A DNA stretch of 64,000 bases from Muscardinus avellanarius (taxonomy: Eukaryota; Chordata; Mammalia; Rodentia; Gliridae). The stretch lies in the NCBI GenBank assembly GCA_963383645.1, contig OY726560.1:28542800-28606799 (forward strand), read 5' to 3'. The notes beneath the pieces are model-generated. The model was not told the DNA's origin and did no database searches. It saw nothing but the letters and a program-made list of their open reading frames with translations. Positions 37,456 to 49,790 of this stretch are shown piece by piece (the stretch's first letter is position 1; each line of letters opens with the position of its first letter). Both the position numbers and the translations under genes were made by a program.

Positions 37456-38877
37456 CCCCCACACACACACACACAAGAATATGATTTCTATCAAGTACAA
37501 AACAAAGTAAAAATAACAACAACACATGGTTTTAAAACTATTTACTTCTTTAGGTCTTATTCTTAGATATCCAGGATATTTTTTATTTCCTCAGTATCTA
37601 ACAGTTTCTAATTTTACATAAGACAAACTCATTTTATTATCAGTCATTCCAAGCATGCCCTCTTTCCCTTTTCCTATCCTTAGCTCCCTGACCAAAGTCT
37701 ATCAGTATTGGTCTTCCAAAAAATTAAAAAAAAACAGTTAATGAGGATTATTTCAGTTTTTCAGAATAGGTTTGGATTATACTAAGAATATATTTTAGAG
37801 ATAATAAAAACTGAATAAGATGTGGTCCAAGTTTATGTTTAAAAGCCATCTAGTGATTCTCTAATATGTTTTGTCAGAAACAACAAATTTAATGTCATAA
37901 ATGAGTAGATTGAGATAATTTGAGAAATTTACATAACTACCTAAATGCACAAAATGAATAAAATTCAAATTATTGTGTAAGCTCATCCCATTTTGCATGT
38001 TATACTTTTATAGTTTCTTAGAACAAATCTTTAGTGATTTTCTTCCTAAAGATTCTCTGTTACTGAACAATGTTCTCTATGTCACCAGTTATGTTACTAT
38101 TCTACAAACAATTAAGTCTCTTTATCTTTCAATTCTAAGTAATCCTGATTCTTCTGTGCATTTTAATTTCCCTTCTGTCAGATGACTATCAAAGTAAAAC
38201 TTCAATTTCAATATTCACAACAGATCAACTACAAAGCAACCAAGTAATGCGCGTACCATGCCTAACTGCCTGATAATTCATTGAAAGGACTTGGTGCGTT
38301 AAATCTTTCCTCCACTACACTATATTACAGAATTTTTAAAGGAAAATGCAATATATTTCAGGTTGCAAAATTCAAAGATAATGCATAAAATTCATTTTAC
38401 AAAGTATATTGCTTAGTAATATAAATTTTAAAAACATTTCAATTGTTACCTCTTAAATAGCATTAAATTACATACTTAATTTTGACCATATAACATTTTA
38501 TAATCATATCAGTGATTAAAATATAATAAAGTAGTTTCTCATTTCTTATCCATTTGGCTACTTGTAGGAATTTGTTCTGACTAGGTTTGAGTTTTGTTTT
38601 GAGGAGTAATATGATTTAAGATTGAATCATATGCTAGACAAGACTGATATGGTAGGACAGTAAAAGTGATTCTCTGAAATTTAGTGGGCATTTCAAACTA
38701 AATTGTTTTCTCCTGTATGGAGAAAATTAAAGAAAAACCGAAAATGCAGTGGAAAATATATCTTAATTGTGTAAAAATACATGGTTAATACCAATACATT
38801 CAATTATATTGAGCCCATTTTTTGCAAAACTGATAACTATTCTAAATATATATTTGTATTTAAAAGATATCCGTTCC

Positions 38878-39095
38878 AGAGCCGGGTGTGGTGGCGCACG
38901 CTTGTAATCCCAGCATTTGGGAGGCTGAGACCAGAGATCGTGGTTCGCGGACAAGCCTCAGCTACTTAGTGAGGCCCTCTGCAACTCACTGAGACCCGGT
39001 TTCAAAATAAAGAATAAAAAACAGGGCAGGGGGTGTAGCTTGGAGGTCAAATGCCCCTGGGTTCCATCTCCAGACCTGCCAAAAAAAAAAAAAAA
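38878..39095 (+). mobile_element. Composite B1–ID SINE with 16-bp target duplication
   Basis: agccgggtgtggtggcgcac through ttccatctccagacctgcc and A tail. The duplication aaaagatatccgttcc (38862-38877) recurs as aaaagatatccattcc (39096-39111), one difference. A recent-looking copy. Confidence 0.93.
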
Positions 39096-39639
39096 AAAAG
39101 ATATCCATTCCTATACTGGTCTAGTAAGTATTTATTTACTATTTACTACATGCAAAGAATTGACAAAAATAAACACTCTCTGATGTCAAGGCATAGTAAA
39201 AAAGGCATAGTAAATAGTGGCAATACGGTAGAAGAACTAGCATACACCTTGAGACCAAAGGAGGTCTTCCTGTCATCATATTTAAGCTGAAATTGAAAGT
39301 TGCGTAGGAAACTTTGGTGAATGTAGAAAAAGAATTTCTCGAGCTGCTGGATCATTGTGGACAAAGCAATAAAATCCTCATCTTGAGTGGTGTAAAGCTT
39401 TACACAGTTTAGACTTCTAATCCAGAAGGGCAAGGAAAGAACATAGAATTCCATTTTATTAATATGTTTGTTACTGTTATGCATGTTAAAAAGTGACTTA
39501 TTTATTGCACTTATAAAACAATTGTATCATTTCAAAAATTCAAGATGGCAAAAGAACAGAAACCTAAATATAGAACCAATCAACAAAGCGCGTCAGGGTG
39601 AATGCATGTTGAGGATTCCCTCTACCATTTAAGAAAATA

Positions 39640-39800
39640 TGAAAAGGTTTGAGTTCTAAATACCTTGGCTTTCTTTCTTGCAAAGTGGATATAATAATGA
39701 GAACTACTGTATAGAGTTAGTGGGAGGATGTAGTAAACTAATACAGCTAAATTTCACAGAGCTTTAGTCACTTAGTAAATACCAAATACATCATTATTTG
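39640..39800 (+). mobile_element. Probable MIR
   Basis: ttcttgcaaagtggatataa, taatgagaactactgtatag, gtgggaggatgtagtaaact and 'cagagctttagtcacttagt' follow the MIR order. Confidence 0.55.
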
Positions 39801-40051
39801 TTAATACCTACTTAAAATTAGATCTTTTTATTGTAACCTACTTAGAAGTAAAATTATTATTTTTAAATATAAACTATATAGAAATGTAGTGGCTAAAATA
39901 AATTTGTCCAGATATGTATAAAACAAAATGTTAGATTTGAAAATTATATAGTATTGAGAGAAGAATATAATATCATTTAGAAAATGTGCATAAATCATGT
40001 TTTGCATAGGAATATTGCCATTAACTATAGTTATCTCAAAAATATACTCAG

Positions 40052-40238
40052 TGGCTGGGCGTGGGGGCCCATGGCTTGTAATCCCCCCGCTTGAGAGGCA
40101 GAGACAGGAGGATCGCGCAGGTTCGAAGCCAGCCTTGCTGGCTCAAGAGATCCTCTTTCTAAATAAAAATATAAAAAATAGGTGTCTGGGAGTGTAGCCT
40201 GGAGGTAGAAGGGTTTCCAGGAACCCCAGTACCACCAA
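40052..40238 (+). mobile_element. Composite SINE, 'gtctgggagtgtagcc' subfamily
   Basis: ggctgggcgtgggggcccat, ccagccttgctggctcaaga, gtctgggagtgtagcctgga, ccaggaaccccagtaccacc; the tail merges into TA/CATA repeats (40239-40280). Confidence 0.9.
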
Positions 40239-40569
40239 TATACATATACATACATACATACATTATATATATATATATATGCAATGAACAGGCCATTATT
40301 TACCTTTGGTAATCTAAAACATTTGAAAAATGTTTTACTTATGAATAAGTATATACTCTTGCATTTTCAATGAAATTTCCACAGGCATGAGAGTTCATAA
40401 CGTGTGTATGTACAAATGACATGGTCTTAAATGTCTTAGATATCAGATAAGCCAAAGCAAAATTTTAAAATATTAACCTTTTTAATCCATAATTTATATA
40501 ATGTAAAGCATCATTTTCTTATACTGCATTATTCTAATAAATGCATTTTAACATGTGTTTCTATCTTAG

Positions 40570-40757
40570 ATTTCAGACTGAACTGAACTATGATGTTCTG
40601 GAAGTTCATGATGGGCCAAATCTTCTGTCACCCTTACTTGGGTCTTACAATGGCACACAAGTGCCCCAGTTTCTATTTAGTAGCAGTAATTTTATATACC
40701 TTTTATTTACAACAGACAACAGCCGTTCTAATAATGGTTTCAAGATTCATTATGAAA
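40570..40757 (+). CDS. CSMD3: CSMD3 exon: second part of CUB b
   Basis: A 188-nt exon that starts by completing the arginine codon (acceptor ttctatcttag|a) and leaves in phase 1 at a strong donor, aa|gtaagt. It encodes RFQTELNYDVLEVHDGPN, LLGSYNGTQVPQFLF, FIYLLFTTDN and NNGFKIHYES. NYDVLEVHDG is the CUB strand that normally supplies calcium-binding acidic residues. There is one N-glycosylation sequon (NGT) and no cysteine, so this CUB also lacks the second disulfide. Skipping both CUB b exons would keep the reading frame; skipping this one alone would not. Confidence 0.92.
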
Positions 40758-41324
40758 GTAAGTCATTATAAAATATTTTTTTATTTTCCCTTTCTCTTTC
40801 CCCTACATTTGCTATTATCATTGTATTCCTAAGAGAATTAGTAGCTTTACTTATTTTTTATATCAAAGCTTTCCTTGATGTATAATAATGCTAAGGTTTT
40901 AGAAGATGTGTGCCTTAGTAAATTCTGTAATGGATTTTTCAACAACATTTATCTAATGTTATTATAAAAGGAAATACTAAAGAAATGTTAGGTCAGATAA
41001 TATTACAAAATGAGTTCACTTATAAATTATTTTATGTAGTTTTAAAAAGCAGACAATAGGCAGTAATGTCAGTCTTAAATACATATGAACAATGCCATTC
41101 TTTTAGTATTCATTTCCAATTTTTGATTATATTTTATATTATAATCACATGTATTACACGCATATTCTATTTAAAGTATTTTTATTTTTATAAATATTAA
41201 ATACATTAAAAGTAATATATACAAATATGATTACTATATCTGGTCAACAACAATATAAAAAAGCTTTAATTTAGAGTGTTGGAGTCAGCTCACAAAAATC
41301 CCATTTAAAATTTTATATATTTGA

Positions 41325-41418
41325 AGCAGGGTGTGGTGGCGCACACTTGCAATCCCAGCATTTGGGAAGCTGAGACCGAAGATCTTGGTTCTCAGACAGC
41401 CTCAGCTACTTAGTGGGG
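41325..41418 (+). mobile_element. Outer SINE, first piece
   Basis: agcagggtgtggtggcgcac up to ctacttagtgggg, where an antisense SINE has inserted. It resumes at 41646. Confidence 0.85.
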
Positions 41419-41645
41419 TCTTTTATTTGTTTGTTTGTTGGTTGGTTGGTTGGTTGGTTGGTTGGTTGGTGGTACTGGTGTTCCTGGAAGCCCTTCTACC
41501 TCCGGGCTACACTCCCAGACCTATTTTATATATTTTTATTTGGAAACAGGGTCTCTTAAGCCAGCGCGGCTGGCTTCGAACCTGCTCAATCCTCCTGTCT
41601 CCGCCTCCCAAGCGGGGATTACAAGCATGCACCACCACACCTGGA
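41419..41645 (-). mobile_element. Antisense SINE nested in a + SINE
   Basis: TTTG/TTGG-repeat tail (41426-41471), then ggtactggtgttcctggaag, tctcttaagccagcgcggct and caccaccacacctgg. The flanks agtgggg (41412-41418) and agtgagg (41646-41652) are the target duplication with one change. Confidence 0.88.
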
Positions 41646-41761
41646 AGTGAGGCCCTATTTAAAATAAAGAATAAAAAAAATGGGAAGGGGTGTAGCTCAG
41701 AGGTTGAATGCCTCTGGGTTCCATCCACAGACCCGCAAAAAGTAAAATAAAATAAAATAAA
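41646..41761 (+). mobile_element. Outer SINE, second piece
   Basis: agtgaggccctatttaaaat, gtgtagctcagaggttgaat, gggttccatccacagacccg and an AAAAT-repeat tail complete the outer copy. Confidence 0.85.
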
Positions 41762-41773
41762 AGTTCATATATT

Positions 41774-41943
41774 GGAGCCAGGTGTAGTAGTACATGCTTA
41801 AAATCCCAGTACTCGGAGTCTGAGACAGGAGGATCACCGGTTGGAGAACAGCCTCAGCAAGAATGAGATTCTCAGGAATCTAGTGAGAAGCTGTTTCAAA
41901 ATACAGATAAAGGACGGTTTGGGGGATGTAGCTCAAAGGATAC
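41774..41943 (+). mobile_element. Composite B1–ID SINE, 3' end missing
   Basis: ggagccaggtgtagtagtac through gggggatgtagctcaaagga; the last 40 or so bases of the ID half are absent. Confidence 0.8.
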
Positions 41944-42600
41944 TATATTTTAGAAGACCCTTCATACTGGTATTTAAATGGAAACTGGTCTTCGCTTTTG
42001 TTTATGAACATCTTGCACATTTATACCTCTGTAGTTGTATTATATGTACAAGTGTGTGTAGATACATATACAAACTCACATTTGCACACGTTTTTATTGT
42101 GAAATACATTGCAATATAGCTTTGCATGAAAAACAGTCTTAGTAAATGAATTAATTAGCAAGCACACTTAAGAGGGTTACTGCAAGATATCTTTATTTCA
42201 AGTGCAGATAATATTTTATTTATTTTCTATTCAAATGTGACCATTTTTTTTCTCAAGAAAGGATTTCTGCATTAGAAATTTATTATCTGTTATTCATCTC
42301 TCTTTAATAGACCAGTCAGTCAACTGATGGATTTAAAAGCATGACCAACATACATTCATTGCTTTTGCCTTTTTAACTTCTGATACACAGTATTGCTAAA
42401 TTATATTAACATCCCTTTATTTCAAACTTTATGATATGGAAGTGTATTACTTGAAGATTATTTGAAAATGAAACAAGAGAATTCACAAACTCCTGGGAAT
42501 CAAATGAAGTCAAGAGCCTTAATAGGGAACATTCATTTAACTTGTTGAGGCTAAGACAGAGTAATAATTTTTAAAAATCTATTTCAAAATTAACTCTTAC

Positions 42601-42711
42601 CAGCTGGGCATGGTGATGCATGCATGTAATCCCGGTACTTGGAAGGCCGAGACAGGAGGATTGCAGGTTCAAGGACAGCATGCAGTAATTTATCAAAACC
42701 CTGTTTAAAAT

Positions 42712-42756
<45 letters not shown>

Positions 42757-42818
42757 AAGAGGTAGGTTTTGACTCAGTGATAAAACTCATCTGGGTTTTA
42801 TCCAAATACCATAAAAAT
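42601..42818 (+). mobile_element. Composite B1–ID SINE with internal (AAAT)n
   Basis: cagctgggcatggtgatgca at the left; the A-rich linker between the two halves has grown to about 11 AAAT repeats (42714-42759); ID half diverged. Confidence 0.85.
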
Positions 42819-43492
42819 AAATTAATTTTACTGGTAATAAGTACTGATATAAAAACTTTTTTTACCCCACTGTTATTTATGTTTTGCCCACTAATTCACA
42901 TTCAGTTTTATTCCACCCAAGGTATGCGGTGTTTATGATGTGTCAGACACAGATTTATTTAGGAAATGAATGAAACTCTGAACATTAAGTGTCAGCATAA
43001 TGGCCAATATGCAGTAAGATCTTCGTAAATGATACTCTTATATTTTTTATTAAAAACTAAGCAAATGAGTAGCAAAATAAGAAGATGAGCCTCAATATAT
43101 ATTTTTTTTCTGCCAGAAAATCTGACATATACAGGTCTTTGGTAAAATAGTCCAAGGTATTATTGAAGGCTGGGGCCTCAGAAGGCAGTGTGAAGGCCAA
43201 GCGCTGAGAGAGGTAGAGGTTAATGAGATACTTGATATTGATTCGCTGACTCTGGCAGGAGGCAGCAACTTTCTATTTAAATTAGTTTACAAGCAATCCC
43301 CGTTTCTCATTTTTATTCTATTATTCTATTAGCTTACTTAACATTGTGAAATAATCACCATGGTAAATCTTTTTTTTATCAAGAATCCCAAAACAACCCT
43401 TTTTTCTGTTGACACTATGTTAAACTTTCCCTGGCTGAAGCTGTCTGTCTGTCTGTTTATCATTCACAAAGATCACATTCAGTTGACTCCTG

Positions 43493-43571
43493 AGCTGGGG
43501 ATGTAGCTCAGTGATAAAGTACTTATTTAGTATCTGTGGAGCCCTGGGTTTACTTCCCAATGTTGCAAAAA
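43493..43571 (+). mobile_element. ID SINE, free-standing
   Basis: gagctggggatgtagctcag, tgataaagtacttatttag and gagccctgggtttacttccc, then an A tail. tRNA-derived retroelement. Confidence 0.88.
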
Positions 43572-43649
43572 GATTCTTGAAAAAGTTTAGTTTTTTTTTT
43601 TTTTATCAGTTGATTATTGATTTTAAGAATCATTTAGAAAAATGATTTA

Positions 43650-43670
43650 CTTTTTTTTTCTTTTTTACTT

Positions 43671-43706
<36 letters not shown>

Positions 43707-43893
43707 TGGTGCTGGGGTTCCTGGAAACCCTTCTACCTCCGGGCTGCACTCCCAGACCTATTTTATATTATTTTTATTTGGAAACGGTCTCTTAAACCAG
43801 CCGGGCTGGCTTCAAACCTGCGTGATCCTCCTGTCTCCGCCTCCCAAGCGGGGGGGGGGGGGGGGATTACAAGCGTGCGCCACCAAGCCTGGC
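43650..43893 (-). mobile_element. Composite SINE, antisense, with TG tail and G16 run
   Basis: T and (TG)n tail (43684-43708), then ggggttcctggaaacccttc, tctcttaaaccagccgggct and cgtgcgccaccaagcctggc. A run of 16 G occupies 43850-43865 where other copies have a few. Confidence 0.88.
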
Positions 43894-44170
43894 ATGATTC
43901 TTAAATTTTAAGAATACATTTGAGATATAGTGAATTGCTGTTTGAAAAAAATCAAACTTATTACAAGAGAAAAACTTTTGGTTTACACAGTGGACCAAAT
44001 TTTATGAGAAGGATTTCTTGCAAAACCACCACTGCTTGAACTTCAGATTTTGATCATATTTCTTTCCCAAGGCAGTTTTTACCTCATTCTATCTTCCTTT
44101 CCAAATAGGGAGATTGCAGGTTCTGTACTAATAAAATTAAATTATTTATGGTCTTCAAAACACACAAAAT

Positions 44171-44291
44171 CCCCTGTTTCCAAATAAAAAATATAAAAAT
44201 AAGGTCTGGGAGTATAACCCGGAGGTAGAAGGGTTTTCAGGAACCCCAGTACCAACAAAAACAAACAAACAAACAAAAAAACCCACAAGAC
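44171..44291 (+). mobile_element. 5'-truncated SINE with target duplication
   Basis: Only the linker and right half: cccctgtttccaaataaaaa, gtctgggagtataacccgga, caggaaccccagtaccaac, with an AAAC-repeat tail. Direct repeats acacacaaaat at 44160-44170 and 44292-44302 show the truncation arose at insertion. Confidence 0.88.
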
Positions 44292-44974
44292 ACACACAAA
44301 ATAGGGTTGGGTGTAACAAGTTTGTTTAAACTACTAAGAAATAGATATGGGGAGGGGATAAGAAATTGCAACCTAAAAATCTTCAAATATTTTATTACCC
44401 AGAATAAATGAACCAGCAGAAAGTCTACTTTGAAGTTTGTCTTTTACAAAAACATCAAGTTCTATGAAATAATAAAAATGCAGAAATATTAGTGCCATTT
44501 AATATAGCATAAACACAAACTTCTAGAAATTACGTGCATTGTCCAAATTCAAGAATGTCTTCAAAGCATTTTACCTCTATAATTTTAAATAATGACTGTT
44601 GGCATACCATTCTGATTTTAGTTCATCCTGATCATTCTCATTCTTTCTGTTTTCCAAATTTTCATTTTTGTATCCTATGCTTGTCAGTCAATTATAAAAT
44701 ACTTCTTTAGATTTATTCCCTGGATCAAAGATTTGCATAGCATCCTAAGAGGCATGTGAGGAAATGCATCATTTTATTTCATTCACCAGCCAAAGCACCA
44801 TGAAGGACAAATAGCCATGCGCTATTCACTAACCTTTACTCAGAGTAATCTGAAACCATTAAAATCACTTTGAGATAATTAAATTGAACCAAACTGTAAC
44901 TATAATTTAAATTACACATCAACCCTTTACTCCTCATTTCCAGGATTTTATAGAAATTGAAATGGCTTGAAACT

Positions 44975-45005
44975 AGCATGCTCTGGACTCAATCCCCAGT
45001 ACCAA

Positions 45006-45045
<40 letters not shown>
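44975..45045 (+). mobile_element. SINE 3' remnant with (AAT)n tail
   Basis: gctctggactcaatccccag and taccaaa followed by about 13 AAT repeats. Confidence 0.7.
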
Positions 45046-46121
45046 TAATAGAAATAGCAATTTGGCAAATAAAATAGTATGTTGAAGATAAAATTGTATT
45101 TGTTGTATTTTATTCTCATTAAAATAATAGCATTTAAATAAAATAAAAATATTTAAAACATATAATTTGCCTCTATAATTAAATTTCTATTTGTGGCAGT
45201 TTGTTTAGCTTCATTTTATAATTGGGAAACTATACAAATAAATTATTTATTATAGTTATATATTTTGTGTAATTGTACAACATATAATTATACATTTTAT
45301 ATAAATGAACAATTATACAATTTTGAAAATTCTTATTACTATTTTTTTTTGGAATATAGAAGCAATAGTTATTCATGCCTTCAATCTTCCATTTTTAAAG
45401 AAAATTATATTATATACCAATGATTGTCAACTGGTGACTTCTTTGTACCCCAGGGAGCATAAAGCAATATCTGGATATATTTTTATCATGTTTGAAGTAT
45501 GTTCCTAGTATCTAAGAAGGAGAAGACATGTATGTTTTTAAAGTTACTGCCACACATGAAATAGCCTACAGCGAAGAATTATGTAGTCCAAGTAGTAAAT
45601 AGTGCCAAGTTGAAAAACCAGGAAAAGTACTGTCCGGGTGTGATCTTAGCTGGGGATTTTAAATCACAAATAAGGTTGTGTGAAAGCACATTCTACTGTT
45701 TTGTTTAACCTAGAAATGTACTGATACTTGATACTTCCAAATAATGCAAACTGCCTCCACTCTTCCTTAATGTTCTTTCATGATAAAAAGTTCTTTACGG
45801 TACTTAAACTTTAATTGAAATAATATAAGCTCAAATTATTAATTACTGTTATTATTATTGTGTACATACATATAGAATTTACAGCAAGACAAAGTTTGAT
45901 AGATAATCATACATTTTCATCAAGTTCTTAGATATTAAATGAACTACATTTGACCCTTTCTGGTAGAAAATAGCAAGACAAGCTTGTTAAAATGTTGAAT
46001 ATTTAAATGAAGACAAAGTGAATTTGTGAAGATCATTGCTGACAACTGTTTGAAGAAGTAGGGATGATTTTCAGAGCAGCTGAATCTGATCAGGAACTGT
46101 TTTACTCCCTTTCTTTCTCAG

Positions 46122-46310
46122 GTGTTACAGTAAACACATATTCTTGCTTGGACCCTGGCATACCTGTACATGGCCGGCGCTATGGTCATGATTTCTCCAT
46201 TGGTTCTACTGTTTCATTCAGCTGTGATCCAGGATACAGGCTCAGTCATGAAGAGCCCCTTTTATGTGAAAAAAACCACTGGTGGAGTCATCCACTTCCA
46301 ACCTGCGATG
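46122..46310 (+). CDS. CSMD3: CSMD3 exon: complete Sushi/CCP domain (Sushi b)
   Basis: A 189-nt exon, phase 1 at both ends, with a good pyrimidine tract (ctccctttctttctcag) and donor tg|gtaaga. It encodes SVTVNTYSCLDPGIPVHG, STVSFSCDPGYRL, EEPLLCEKNHWWS and HPLPTCD. Four cysteines and the tryptophan before the last one define a Sushi domain. The segment VHGRRYGHDF is one of those that favours CSMD3 over CSMD1. The last base starts an alanine codon completed at 53044, giving TCD-ALCGGD. Confidence 0.94.
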
Positions 46311-46520
46311 GTAAGAACTCATTTAATATGCAAAATAACCAGTTTATAAACTCAAACACTGTCAATGTAATCTTTACAAAATATAAGGTTTAGCAAAACT
46401 TTAAACATTTTAAAAGATTATATTGAATTGTGTAATTTTAAAATCTTATTTATAAAATATAAAAGAGCACGTATAACTAGCCAAAATTACCCCAGGCCTA
46501 ATCGTTTATATACATGCTTA

Positions 46521-46525
46521 AAACA

Positions 46526-46566
<41 letters not shown>

Positions 46567-46575
46567 ACACACACA
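46521..46575. repeat. (CA)n microsatellite
   Basis: About 25 CA repeats with one interruption, 210 bp after Sushi b. Confidence 0.95.
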
Positions 46576-46719
46576 ATTTTGAGAAATACTTTTATACATT
46601 GTCATAAAGCACATTTAGTATAACTTATGCATTATTTAGTTAAGGATTTTTATTTCTACTTATAGGATATACACTTATTCACACACATTCAATCATTTTA
46701 AATACATAGAATTAACTTT

Positions 46720-46952
46720 GGTTTTTTTTTTTGTTTGTTTGTTTGTTTGTTTGGTGGTACTGGGTGTGGAACCCAGAGGATTCCTACCTCCGAGCTATAC
46801 TCCCAGACCTATTTTCTATTTTATTTGGAAACAGGGTCTCACTAAATTGCTAAGAGCCTCACTAAGTAGCTGAGGCTGGCTTTGAATCTGTGCAATCCTC
46901 CTGTCTCAGCCTCCCAAGTGCTGGGATTATAAACTTGTGCCACCACGCCCGG
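46720..46952 (-). mobile_element. Composite B1–ID SINE, antisense
   Basis: T and TTTG-repeat tail, ggtactgggtgtggaaccca, gtctcactaaattgctaaga, ttgtgccaccacgcccgg. Flanked by taacttt at 46713-46719 and 46953-46959. Confidence 0.88.
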
Positions 46953-46959
46953 TAACTTT

Positions 46960-47155
46960 TTTTTTTTTTTTTTTTTTTTTGGTGGTACTGGGGATGGAAT
47001 CCTTCTACGTTCGGGCTATACTCCCAGACCTAATTTTTATATTTTATTTGAAAACAGGGTCTCTTAAGCCAGTGCGACTGGCTTCGAAACTGGGCGATCC
47101 TCCTGTCTCTGCCTCCCAAGCGCAGGGATTACAAGCGTGCTCCACCACACCTGGC
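46960..47155 (-). mobile_element. Composite SINE, antisense, adjacent copy
   Basis: T run, ggtggtactggggatggaat, tctcttaagccagtgcgact, cgtgctccaccacacctggc. It sits in the duplicated target of its neighbour; gtgaactttt follows at 47160. Confidence 0.88.
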
Positions 47156-49619
47156 ATAGTGTGAACTTTTAAACAAAATATCATTGAAAATGGCAATTTG
47201 GTGTTAGGAAAAGGAATACAGCATTTGCTTCTTGCCCTGGAAGTTGGCACTTCTTAATGAAAGTCTATTCTATCTCCCAAATTTCTAACTAGCTACACAG
47301 CACCATGGTAATTTACACAGCCTGCTGTGGAATGGAAAATTACTAGTTATAGTAAATAGTATGTGTGTTTTATTTCTATTTTTTATTTTTTTTACTTCTA
47401 TGAAACTGAGTCAAAGATGCTTTATTTTTAAAGAAATATATGAAAATACAGTAGAAGAAACCTGCTTCCCTTAAGATTGCAAAGTGCTTTTACATTTGCT
47501 TTATGAAAAAGTATGACCAGTGTTAAGTCTATGCAGCACCTTGTTCAGATCTTTTATGTATACTTAGAGTGTGGTTTCCAAATTACATATCTATTTTTTT
47601 TCAAGGTAGAATATCAATTTGTTATGTTATGATTAAATATTTAAGTGCTTTCTGTGTCATCATTCCTAAGGAATAGTCTTGTTTCAATTTGCTTTTATAA
47701 CAAGATTTTAAAGATTATCAGCATATCTGCCTGTACTTGATACTATATCATTTATACTAGTCAGCATTATTATGAATGTAAGTGACAAGAGCCCAAGTCC
47801 AACTTGACTTTTACCAAAACAAGCAGAAATTGTTATTCAACTATCTGTCATACTTCACAGAACTTACTATAGCATGGATTCAAACTTTTTCAAGAATATC
47901 ATCGTCTTCCACCTAGTCATTTCTCTGTGTATTCACATAATTCTCTTCCATTACAAATAGTCTTTTTCTTTGTGGAGAATAATGAAGTTTATAGTTATAT
48001 TTTCAGATTTAGAGAAGATTAAGAGCTCTTTATTGCTCTATAATTAAAAAATCCCAGGAAAGGTACCCAACTGGTTCTTATCTGAACCTTTTACTATAAG
48101 AAAGGAGAAGAGCTTGTTATGTGTAAACTTGTCCAGATCCTGTGAGCTTCCATCATTCTGATTGAGACAAATCATAGTAGTGTGAAGGAATTATGTTTTC
48201 CAGGACCTGATAAAGATATGTAATTGTCATGAGAAAAAACTCACCAAGATAAAAAAAAAAAGAGTATGGAGACAATGTTATAAAAAGCAAAAATATTTGA
48301 AAAATCACATTCAACTTCACTGTCACAGTTACATTTTATACCGGGTATTCCAAAAAGCAGCACATATGCTCATCAATCAACTTTGTTCCAGTATAACTAC
48401 AATCAACTTTGAATTCAATTTCTAACATTTTACTCAAATTTCCATCTTTTGCACTAATATTTTGTTATACATCATGTCAAAAATACTTAATAGCCTTATG
48501 TTGCTTGAAAATGAAATTCCAAAATGTTGGTCATGGAATTTATGGTACTTCACCATGTGGAGAATTTCTAGTTTGTTTCAATAGTGAATTCTTACAGTGC
48601 ATCATTTTCTGAAAGATCACGTCTTGTTACTTTGAATTTTCATCTTGATCTGTCATCATTTTTTTTGTATTCCCATTTCTCCTTGAACCTAATTAAAGAG
48701 GGGCTATATTATATGCATTTTGAAAATGTTTGAGATCTATTTACAGCAGCTACTTAAGAATTTTCAACTGATTTAAACTAAAAACAACTATTCTCTATGC
48801 GCAGGGGATATGAGATTGTCATGATTACTAGTAGAAAAAGCTGAGGTCAGATGTTTGGTATGCAACTATTTTCATAAATTTTCTGGCCACTATACAACAT
48901 GTTTTAGTTGCATTCTCTATCTGAAAATAAAATTAATATAGCCCATAAATGTTTTATCTTAATATTTTAGATTTCTCATGATTGATTTGAATAAACTATT
49001 AATTTCCTCTCACACATTCTTATCATATAAATATGAGTGACAGTTTTTAGAGAAGCTAATGTCATCAGGATGAGAGAATATTCAGTTATTAACTACTTTA
49101 AAAATAAATCCAGCACAAACGAGGTTCATATTTAGTATAAGCATTTGTCACAGTACATTTTATCAATGCACGTTAGTCAATCTTTTGTAATTATTCAACA
49201 TGATAACCATATAAAAAATTAGCAGTGTCAAAAATTCTCATTATAAAAGATGAAGAATTTCATTAGGTTTACAAAAAATGCTGAGGCTGGTGATAATGCA
49301 AAACTGTTTCAATCACATGCGAAATGATTGGCAAATGAGAATTTGAAAGTAACAGATCAATTAAAAAACACGCAAGGATACAGACACCTGAGGTGATAGA
49401 TGCTTCAAAACAGTGATTTGAAGATCAAAGTGTTAAATGAGCCTCTGAGAAAATAAATGATAACCTTCAAATATAGATCATTTGGGAGGAGGGATGCTAT
49501 AATGTCAAACATAATTCCAGGACACCATAAATCGCCATTATATTCTTTTGTTGAAAAGCGTTAACTTGTAATGTGGGGCGAAATCAGTATTTGATTGAAG
49601 AGTGTTTATGATCCTGCAA

Positions 49620-49790
49620 TGAAGAACTTGACTACTTAAGTTGTGTCTACACTAGCTTTATCATCAACAAACTGAATAATTGCAGTAATTTTTGATTGGA
49701 TTGTTGTGAGGGTCAATTTAGTTAATATAAGCAAAGTCTGTAGAATAGTACCAGTCATATTATAAGTGCAGTTAAGTGTTCGGTCTTGTT
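49620..49790 (+). mobile_element. Probable MIR
   Basis: ctttatcatcaacaaactga, ttgttgtgagggtcaattta, 'gtagaatagtaccagtcata' and 'ataagtgcagttaagtgtt' match MIR order. Confidence 0.5.

Larger units (their letters stand above)
40758..46121. other. Intron between CUB b and Sushi b (5.4 kb)
   Basis: Rich in SINEs, including a nested pair in opposite orientation at 41325-41761 and a 5'-truncated copy with target duplications at 44160-44302. Nothing recognised at 40770-41320, 41950-42590, 42820-43490 and 45050-46110. Confidence 0.85.

Noticed and set aside
41331..41750. Open frame of 139 codons over the nested SINEs
   Set aside because: Its peptide is translated SINE sequence; the same peptide fragments (for example VPGSPSTSGL) recur at other SINE copies.
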